From Streptomyces rimosus subsp. rimosus (GTDB lineage: Bacteria > Actinomycetota > Actinomycetes > Streptomycetales > Streptomycetaceae), in the NCBI RefSeq assembly GCF_000720725.1, contig NZ_JOCQ01000001.1:158811-222810 (forward strand): DNA of 64,000 nucleotides. The letters are read 5' to 3'. The notes under the pieces are model-generated. The model saw only the letters and a program-made list of their open reading frames with translations, had not been told where the DNA came from and made no database searches. The translations under genes and the position numbers were made by a program. This document shows, piece after piece, positions 57,792-64,000 of the stretch (the first letter of the stretch is position 1; each line of letters starts with the position of its first letter).

Positions 57792-59807
57792 GTGAACCAC
57801 CTTCCGGAACCGGGCCCGAGCCCCGCCACCGTCACCCGCAGCGGGCCGCTGTCCTGGGTGCAGCAGTGGCACTGGTTCGAGCGCACCATTCCTTCGCCAC
57901 GGCGGGTGAACCCGACGCCGCTCGCCGACCATTGCCACGTCCCGCCCTCGGCGACCGTCGCCGATGTCCACGCGGCGCTCGCGTCCCTCACCGCCCGCCA
58001 CGAAGCGCTGCGCACCACCATCGACCCGCTCCGCCCGGTACAACACGTCCACCGCGCGGACTGGGCCCCGCTGCCGGTCGACCACATCGACGTCCCCACC
58101 GTCGATGCCGACACCCTGGAGGCCGCCACGGCGGCGCTGGCTGCCCGCCCGATCGATCCCGAACGAAATCCGCCCTGGCTCGCCAGGGTGCTGCTGGAGG
58201 CAGGGAAGCCTTGTGCGGTCCTGGTGGCCGTCCATCACGTCGTGATCGACGGATGGGGGCTGGCCGTACTGATCAACCAGCTGCACGACCGACTGCGCGG
58301 CGACGACACAGACGACACACCGGCGGAGGCGTTCACGCACCCGCTCGACACGGTCGCCACCCAGCACCCGGAACGCGCCCGCGCAGCGGAACGTGAGTGG
58401 CTCAGGCGTTTCGCGGGCAACCCGACCGGCGTACTGGCCCCGTTCGGCGGCACCGCCGACGGCAACGGGCGGCACCGCCTCCAGCACCGCTCGGTGCGCG
58501 CGTACGACGACCTCGAAAGTCTCGCCCGGCGATATCAGGCCAGCCCGGAGGCCATGGTGCTCGCGGCGCTGGCCCACGACGTCGCCACCCGCACCGGCGA
58601 ACACCGGTTCCTCGCATCGGTGGTGGTCTCCAACCGGGCCCGGGCCGCTCTGCGGCACAGCATCGGCGTGCGGGCCCTGACGGTTCCGGTACAGATCGAT
58701 CTCCGCCCGGGCGCGGCGTTCGGCGAGGTGGTGGCCTCGGTCGTCGCCGCCTCCGCCGCGGCCTACCGGCACGGCCAGTGGCGCCCCGCTGAACTGGTCG
58801 CCGCCCAGGCCCGCATGGACCGTCGCCGCGGCATCGTGACCGTACCCGCCATCGAGTACAACTGCTACGCGTGGCCACGCGACTACCTGGTCCCCGTGCC
58901 GAACACTCCACCGGACGGGGCCGCCACCTGGATCAACAGCGCGCCTGACGAACCCTGCGAGACGCTCTACGTCGACTTCAGCCGCGACGCGGGGTTCGTC
59001 ACCCTCGATGTCACCGTTGGGGACCAGCTGCTCGACGCCGGACAGGCCGTGGCGTTGCCCGCCCGATTGTGCGGTCTGCTGCGCGCGCTCGCCGACGGTG
59101 CGGAGTGCCCGGTTCCGGCACGCTCGCTGACACCGGCCGCCTCCGGGTGGTGGCGCGCCCCGCAGGGCTGGGTGTGCTTGACCAAGGTCGAGGACGTGAT
59201 ACGCGGCCATCCCGGAGTGCTCGACGTGAGGGTAGCGCCCAGCGGGGACGCGGCAGGGGAAGGCGACGCCGCGGGGGAGGGGGCCGTGGTGCGGGAAGGC
59301 GACGGACCGCACCTCGTCGCGCACGCCCGCACCGCCCCTGACGTCACCCCCGGCGACCTGCACCGCCACGTCCTGAACCACCTCGGCGAAGTGCCCGGCA
59401 TCCTGGCCCCGGGCCGCTACGTCCTGACCCCGGCCGACCCCGGATCCGACCGTCACCCCGACCGGCCGCACACCGCCACCGGCGGCACGGAAACCCTACG
59501 GGTCCCATCGCGCCCGCCCACGACGGACGCCGAACGCGCTCTGGCCGCCGCCGTGGCCGCCGTCGCCCCCAACGGTCCGCCGGCCGGCTCCTTCGACCGC
59601 CCGGACACCGTGGACATGAACCGCTGCCTCGCCGACCACGGAATCACCCTGGTCGCCGTCCCCCGTCTACTGGCGCTGCTCCACCGGTCCGGCTTCACCG
59701 GGATCGCGTCGGACGAGCTGGCCGGAACGGCCTCGCTCGGTCACCTTGCCGCAGCCCTGGAACCCTTACCGTCCCGCGCCCAGCGTGGAGGAGACACCTC
59801 ACCATGA
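57792..59807 (+). CDS. Condensation enzyme with adenylation stub and degenerate carrier-like tail
   Basis: A 671-residue protein. Residues ~10-430 are an NRPS C domain with intact VAVHHVVIDGWG near 148. Residues ~460-556 resemble the C-terminal subdomain of an adenylation domain (LTKVEDVIRGHPGVLDVRV, HLVAHARTA, LNHLGEVPGILAPGRYVL), with no A core before it. Residues ~580-660 have a carrier-protein outline (CLADHGITLVAVPRLLALLHRSGF, SLGHLAAALE), but the phosphopantetheine Ser is Thr near 618. A carrier-independent amide- or ester-forming role is possible. GTG at 57792 with GAGG upstream. TTA codon at 59766. Confidence 0.82.
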   Translation: MNHLPEPGPSPATVTRSGPLSWVQQWHWFERTIPSPRRVNPTPLADHCHVPPSATVADVHAALASLTARHEALRTTIDPLRPVQHVHRADWAPLPVDHIDVPTVDADTLEAATAALAARPIDPERNPPWLARVLLEAGKPCAVLVAVHHVVIDGWGLAVLINQLHDRLRGDDTDDTPAEAFTHPLDTVATQHPERARAAEREWLRRFAGNPTGVLAPFGGTADGNGRHRLQHRSVRAYDDLESLARRYQASPEAMVLAALAHDVATRTGEHRFLASVVVSNRARAALRHSIGVRALTVPVQIDLRPGAAFGEVVASVVAASAAAYRHGQWRPAELVAAQARMDRRRGIVTVPAIEYNCYAWPRDYLVPVPNTPPDGAATWINSAPDEPCETLYVDFSRDAGFVTLDVTVGDQLLDAGQAVALPARLCGLLRALADGAECPVPARSLTPAASGWWRAPQGWVCLTKVEDVIRGHPGVLDVRVAPSGDAAGEGDAAGEGAVVREGDGPHLVAHARTAPDVTPGDLHRHVLNHLGEVPGILAPGRYVLTPADPGSDRHPDRPHTATGGTETLRVPSRPPTTDAERALAAAVAAVAPNGPPAGSFDRPDTVDMNRCLADHGITLVAVPRLLALLHRSGFTGIASDELAGTASLGHLAAALEPLPSRAQRGGDTSP

Positions 59808-61051
59808 CCGCGTCCCGCACCCCCGCGCCATCCGTGGACCGCCTGGCCCCGTGGGCCTTCGCCGCCTTCGTCGAGGCGAACACGCACGAGACGGCGTACC
59901 GACCGCCGGTGGTGGACGGCCCCGTCGGCCCGACCATCATCCGCAACGGGCGCGAGCTGGTGAATTTCGCCAGTATCAGCTTCCTCGATCTGGAACGCCA
60001 CGTCCCGGTACGGCGGTATTTCGCCGAGGGGGCGCTCGCCCACGGCCTGAGCACCAGCGGATCCAGGATGACCCAGGGGATCTGCCGCCCACACCGCATT
60101 CTTGAGGAGACGATCGCCCGCCACACCGGCAAGGAGCGGGCCATCAGCTTCGCCACGGGGCTGCTGGCCAATATCGGGTTCGTCCACGCCATGAGCAGTT
60201 CCGCGCATTTCGACGCCGGGATCGAGGTGCGTAATCACGACACCGTTTTCGTCGTCGACCGTGACGTCCACTGGAGCATCTGGAAGGGCGTCGAAGGGCT
60301 GGGCTACGGCCGCAACGTCCACGCGTTCCGGCACAACGACGTCGCCGACCTGGCACGCATCCTGGGCCGCGTCCGGCCCGGCAAGACCGTGGTGATCGCC
60401 GAGAGCCTCTATTCGGCCGACGGCACCATGGGGCCGATCGTGGAGATCCTCGACGCGTGCGACCGGCACGGCGCCATCAGCATGATCGACGATGCGAACG
60501 GCTTCATGGTGTACGGGCCCGAGAACCGTCCGTACGCCCGCGAGGCGGCCGCGATCCGGGAGCGGGCCGACTTCGTCATGGTGTCACTGTCGAAAGCCAT
60601 CGGTCTGGAAGGCGGCGCGATCGCCGGTCCTGCGGCGGCCATCGACGCCTTCGAACTGCTCTCCGGCACCTCGATGTTCACGGCCGCCATCCAGCCGCCC
60701 ACCGCGTACACCGCCGAGCGCACGATCGAGGTCCTCGCCGGCACACCGGAGATCGTCGACGACTACCTGGCGCACGCCGCCCGACTTCGCCGGCAGATGC
60801 ACGAGGCCGGCTCGCCGACGCTGCCCACCGAGTCGTACATGCTCTCGGTGCCGATCGGGAACGACGCCGCCGCCCTGCAGATGCGGGAGTGGTTCGTCGA
60901 GGACGGCTACCTCGTACCCGTCTTCTCCTACCCGGCCGTCGCACGCAACCAGGCGCTCCTGCGCCTGTTCCCGCACGCGGGCCACACCGAGGAGCAGATG
61001 GAAGGCTTCCTGCGCACCCTCCTCACCTACCGGCGGCGCCTCGGGATCTGA
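59804..61051 (+). CDS. Alpha-oxoamine-synthase-like PLP enzyme
   Basis: A 415-residue fold-type I PLP enzyme of the AONS/KBL/CqsA group. Markers are LVNFASISFLDLERHVPV, GLSTSGSRMTQGICRPH, the ring-stacking His in VDRDVHWSIWKG, IAESLYSADGTMGPI, SMIDDANGF and the PLP Lys in VSLSKAIGLEGG near residue 264. In the DDAHG block the His is Asn. It probably condenses an amino acid with an acyl thioester, or catalyses a related decarboxylation or transfer. ATGA overlap with the condensation gene. It differs from the biotin enzyme BioF in the same window. Confidence 0.85.
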   Translation: MTASRTPAPSVDRLAPWAFAAFVEANTHETAYRPPVVDGPVGPTIIRNGRELVNFASISFLDLERHVPVRRYFAEGALAHGLSTSGSRMTQGICRPHRILEETIARHTGKERAISFATGLLANIGFVHAMSSSAHFDAGIEVRNHDTVFVVDRDVHWSIWKGVEGLGYGRNVHAFRHNDVADLARILGRVRPGKTVVIAESLYSADGTMGPIVEILDACDRHGAISMIDDANGFMVYGPENRPYAREAAAIRERADFVMVSLSKAIGLEGGAIAGPAAAIDAFELLSGTSMFTAAIQPPTAYTAERTIEVLAGTPEIVDDYLAHAARLRRQMHEAGSPTLPTESYMLSVPIGNDAAALQMREWFVEDGYLVPVFSYPAVARNQALLRLFPHAGHTEEQMEGFLRTLLTYRRRLGI

Positions 61052-61189
61052 CGTGCCACCCGTGGAGACCACCGCGCAAGCCGAGGACAGGTACGAGGTG
61101 GCCACCGCTGCCGAATGGCCCGCACCGAACAAGACTCACTCCGGGAGATGTGCCGTGCACAAAATGGTTCCCCCTAGGGTCAGGCAGCC

Positions 61190-61951
61190 ATGAGCGTCCT
61201 CGACCGCTTCCGGCTCGACGGGCGTGTCGCCGTGGTCACCGGCGCTTCCTCCGGACTGGGCATCGCCTTCGCCACCGCGCTGGCCGAGGCCGGCGCCGAT
61301 GTCGTGCTCGGGGCGCGGCGGACCGAGATGCTGGAGGCCACGCGTACAGCCGTCGAGAGGCTCGGCCGCCGGGCCGTCGCCGTGCGTACCGACGTCGCCA
61401 GGCCGGAGGACTGCCGCGCGCTGGTCGACGCGGCCATGCACGCATTCGGGCGGCTGGACATTCTCGTCAACAACGCCGGGATCAGCAGTGAACAGCCCGC
61501 GACGGAGGAGACACCGGAGCAATTCCGCGAGGTCATCGACATCAATCTCAACGGCTCTTATTGGATGGCCCAGGCCGCGGGCGCCGTGATGCTGCCCGGC
61601 AGCGCCATCGTCAACGTATCGAGCATCCTCGCGCTGGTCACCGGCGGCCTGCCACAGGCCGCCTACTCGGCGTCGAAGGCCGGGCTCCTCGGGCTCACCC
61701 GCGATCTCGCCCAGCAGTGGACCCCCGGCAAGGGCATCCGCGTGAACGCCCTCGCACCGGGCCTCTTCACGTCCCCGATGGCCGACGGCTACGCCGAGGG
61801 CTACCTCGACGCGATGATGCCGCGGGTCCTCTCCGGCCGCATCGGGCAGCCCGAGGAACTCGCTGCGGCGTTGGTCTTCCTCGTCTCCGACGCGGCGTCC
61901 TACGTCACCGGCTCCACCCTGACGGTCGATGGGGGCACGCACATCGCGTAG
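61190..61951 (+). CDS. Short-chain dehydrogenase/reductase
   Basis: A 253-residue classical SDR: cofactor motif VTGASSGLGIAFA near residue 16, NNAGISSE, Ser in IVNVSSILAL, catalytic YSASK near residue 160, and the usual VTGSTLTVDGG end. An Arg after the second strand (GARRTE) favours NADPH. Would reduce a ketone or oxidise an alcohol in the pathway. ATG at 61190, 138 bases after the PLP-enzyme gene, in the same direction. Confidence 0.92.
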   Translation: MSVLDRFRLDGRVAVVTGASSGLGIAFATALAEAGADVVLGARRTEMLEATRTAVERLGRRAVAVRTDVARPEDCRALVDAAMHAFGRLDILVNNAGISSEQPATEETPEQFREVIDINLNGSYWMAQAAGAVMLPGSAIVNVSSILALVTGGLPQAAYSASKAGLLGLTRDLAQQWTPGKGIRVNALAPGLFTSPMADGYAEGYLDAMMPRVLSGRIGQPEELAAALVFLVSDAASYVTGSTLTVDGGTHIA

Positions 61952-62244
61952 TGACGCGCAGCGTGGACCCCGGCGGCCGCGCCGGTGCGCCGCCGTCGGC
62001 CGAGGAGCGCGTCCCACCGGAATCTGCGAGTGGATGTGTACATGTTGTCGATCAGTGAGCGAGGCGGCCAGGTCCGGTGCGGCGCAACCGGGTGCGCCCG
62101 ATACGAAGACCACCGGGCGATCCGAGCAGGGACGCGACATCGACGCGAACGCGCGCCAGTCCCGCTACCCGGTACGGAGTTGGGATTGAACCCGGCGAGC
62201 CTTTCGCGAGGAACCACCCCACCCAACGGCCAGGGGAGCCGGCC
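61952..62244. other. Spacer between SDR and MFS genes
   Basis: About 290 bases with no convincing gene; the MFS ribosome site GGGGAGC is at its end. The exporter may have its own promoter here. Confidence 0.4.
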
Positions 62245-63501
62245 ATGACGACGGAGCCGACCGCCCGACCGCTTCCACGCGCACCGCTCGGCGATCCGCA
62301 CCTGCGCCGACTGGTCGTGGGCCAGGGGCTGGCGGCCGTGGTCGACGCGCTGTTCCTGATATGGCTCACGCTCTTCGTGCTCGAACTGTCGGAACCCGGA
62401 ATCGCCACAGGGCTCGTGCTCGTGGCCGTGGCGCTGCCGCGAGCGGTGCTTCTGCTTCCCGCGGGAGTACTGGTCGACCGCCTCGGCCCCGCCCGTGTCA
62501 CGGCCGGCGCCTGCTGGCTCCGGGTCGCCGTCCTGCTCGCCCTCGGCGCCCTGGTCGCTTTCACCTCGCCATCGGTGACGACGGTCGCGCTGCTCGCCGG
62601 GCTGCTCGGCGCCGCCGACGCCGCCTACTTCCCGGCGGCCCTGGCGCTGCTGCCCGCCGTCGTACCGACCGGAAAGCTCACCCGGGTCAACGGGCTGGTG
62701 CAGGGCGCGGAGTCGGGGGGCGACCTGGTCGGCCCGGCGGTGGCCGCCGGAGCCATCGCCGCAGTCGGCTTCGAAGCGACGCTCGCTGGAATCGTGGCGA
62801 TGGCCGCGTTGGCGGCCGTCGCCCTCAGCACGCTCATCCGCGTGGTACGACGTGGTGAAGGCGCCGGGGACGGCACCGGCCCGGACGCCACCGACGGTGA
62901 ACAGATCAACAGTGTGCGTGCCCTCGGCGCGGGCTTGGGATACGCCTGGCGTGAACCGCTGGTACGAGCGATGCTGGCAGCTGTCGCCCTGATCAACATC
63001 GCGGTCGTGGGCCCCGTCCTCGTGGGCGGCGCGGTGCTCGCCGACCAGCGCCTCGGTGGCGCGGGATCGCTGGGCATCGTGCTCTCCGGCTTCGGTGCCG
63101 GCTCACTGGCCGGCTCACTGACGGCCGGGTGGCGGCCGCCCGCCCGGCGCGGCTGGACCGTGGTCGGCGGGGTCGCGGCGATCGGCGCGGGCATGGCCGC
63201 ACTCGCCGCCGTCACCCATGTCGCCGCCGCGACGGCGGTCGTCTCACTCATCGGCGTCGGATCCGCGTTCCTCGGCGTGGTCATCGTGGCCACACTGCAG
63301 GAGCGCGTGCCGACGCGACTGCAGGGCCGAGTGCTCAGCCTCGTCGTTCTGGCCACGGTGGCGTTCGACCCGTTCTCCTACGTGATCGCCGGGGTCCTGC
63401 TCCCGTACGGCACGACGGCGCTGTTCCTGGTCTGTGGCAGCGCCGTCCTGACGTGCGCCGGCCTGGTCGCCACAAGCCCGGCGATCCGCTCCTTGCGCTG
63501 A
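62245..63501 (+). CDS. MFS exporter of the second locus
   Basis: A 418-residue, 12-helix MFS protein. It opens LRRLVVGQGLAAVVDALFLIWLTLFVLEL and has the loop 2-3 motif PAGVLVDRLGPARV; later helices include VVGPVLVGGAVLADQRLGGAGSLGIVLSGFGAGSLAGSL. Similar in type to the EntS-like exporter of the NRPS operon at 33897, though not a close copy. ATG at 62245 with GGGGAGC upstream. Last gene of the locus and probably exports its product. Confidence 0.87.
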   Translation: MTTEPTARPLPRAPLGDPHLRRLVVGQGLAAVVDALFLIWLTLFVLELSEPGIATGLVLVAVALPRAVLLLPAGVLVDRLGPARVTAGACWLRVAVLLALGALVAFTSPSVTTVALLAGLLGAADAAYFPAALALLPAVVPTGKLTRVNGLVQGAESGGDLVGPAVAAGAIAAVGFEATLAGIVAMAALAAVALSTLIRVVRRGEGAGDGTGPDATDGEQINSVRALGAGLGYAWREPLVRAMLAAVALINIAVVGPVLVGGAVLADQRLGGAGSLGIVLSGFGAGSLAGSLTAGWRPPARRGWTVVGGVAAIGAGMAALAAVTHVAAATAVVSLIGVGSAFLGVVIVATLQERVPTRLQGRVLSLVVLATVAFDPFSYVIAGVLLPYGTTALFLVCGSAVLTCAGLVATSPAIRSLR

Positions 63502-63610
63502 CCGTGTTGATCGCCGGTCATCTGCCGGCCGTCCGTCGGCCATTCGCCGGTCATCGGGGCGGGTGCGGGCTGATGAGGCCGGCCGCGGAACGTCCCACCC
63601 AGCCGCACGC

Positions 63611-64000
63611 TCACCGGAACCGCCGTACCAGCCCCCGCTGCGCCTGCTGCCGTGCTTTGGCCTCGTTCGCGTACTCGTCCACGTACTCCTGGCCGGAGAG
63701 TTGCAGGATCTCGTACATGATCTCGTCGGTGACGGCGCGCAGGCACCCAGAGGCCCTCTGCTGCCCGGTAAAAAGCGGTCCCACCGTTCTTGCTGGGCTT
63801 CCACGATGTTCTGCTCCATCTTGAGGGTCAGGTTGCCGTACAGGCCCTTGACCCCGGCGATCTCGTGCCCCATGCGGGTTTCGATGGCGGTGTCGCTGTG
63901 ACCCTCCTCTTCGAGGCACTCCTTCATCCAGTGGCGGAGCCGGTAGATCGGCCACCCGCCCACCGAGAACTCCTGCACGGGCGGGATGGCCTGCCGCGCG
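63611..64000 (-). pseudogene. Tyrosine-recombinase (phage integrase) C-terminal remnant, frameshifted
   Basis: From the window edge one frame reads YRLRHWMKECLEEEGHSDTAIETRMGHEI and GLYGNLTLKMEQNIVEAQQERWDRF, resembling the C-terminal catalytic part of an integrase (RHW, GHEI and Tyr region). The frame then becomes nonsense, while the next frame continues sensibly as AVTDEIMYEILQLSGQEYVDEYANEAKARQQAQRGLVRRF to the stop at 63611. A single frameshift near 63760 explains this. The gene also continues past the window, so its N-terminal part was not seen. Confidence 0.65.

Overview
The window is Streptomyces-like chromosomal DNA: very high GC, GTG starts and GTGA/ATGA stop-start overlaps are common, TTA codons are rare, and it carries streptomycete-typical sets (an XRE/DUF397/anti-sigma-like ATPase set of the WhiJ type, a secreted tripeptidyl aminopeptidase, a paralogous ClpP, a c-di-AMP riboswitch ahead of an NlpC/P60 enzyme). 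All assignments come from reading motifs by eye; no database search was run.

Layout. 67-4760: biotin genes bioB-bioA-bioD (minus) divergent from bioF (plus). 4785-6651: the WhiJ-type regulatory set, with a TTA codon in the regulator. 6667-8016: a zinc-ribbon protein with a short coupled upstream ORF, and a DUF6328 membrane protein. 8203-8846: secreted NlpC/P60 peptidase behind a ydaO-type riboswitch. 9347-10443: ClpP paralogue and partner with a ClgR-like box. 10631-13449: GntR regulator, small membrane protein, orphan Phd/YefM antitoxin, secreted M28 aminopeptidase. 13860-18632: complete urease operon ureABCFGD. 18640-20866: TetR regulator and amidase around a palindromic operator.

21029-35228 is the first specialised-metabolism locus. 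It is a minus-strand operon: MFS exporter, stand-alone condensation (C) protein, C-A-PCP NRPS, acyl-CoA-dehydrogenase-like flavoenzyme, two free A-PCP proteins, and a terminal C-PCP-reductase NRPS that keeps only the C-terminal stub of an adenylation domain. Several genes overlap or nearly abut. The product is probably a short peptide released by reduction, with one residue possibly desaturated while carrier-bound.

35495-51683 is mostly ordinary: GGCT-like protein, tripeptidyl aminopeptidase, HAD-like protein, ribbon-helix-helix regulator with DUF4097 protein, DrrAB-type ABC exporter, P450 with ferredoxin, secreted trypsin-like protease, TetR/FAD-monooxygenase/DUF1835 operon, PucR-type regulator and HSL-type hydrolase. 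Two unusual tandem-repeat intergenic regions flank the ABC ATPase gene. 51804-52472 is a DtxR-family regulator with an altered primary metal site.

53251-63501 is the second and more unusual locus. It encodes an AMP-ligase fused to an aldehyde-dehydrogenase-like reductase, a thiamine-diphosphate enzyme whose usual catalytic Glu is missing, a 60-residue ketosynthase C-terminal fragment, a condensation enzyme with an adenylation stub and a carrier-like tail lacking the modifiable Ser, an alpha-oxoamine-synthase-like PLP enzyme, an SDR and an MFS exporter. The first five genes are coupled or tightly packed, two carry TTA (bldA) codons, and no intact carrier protein is visible. I did not recognise a known pathway; it is the best candidate here for an undescribed system. 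A frameshifted tyrosine-recombinase remnant at the right edge is consistent with a mobile origin for this end.
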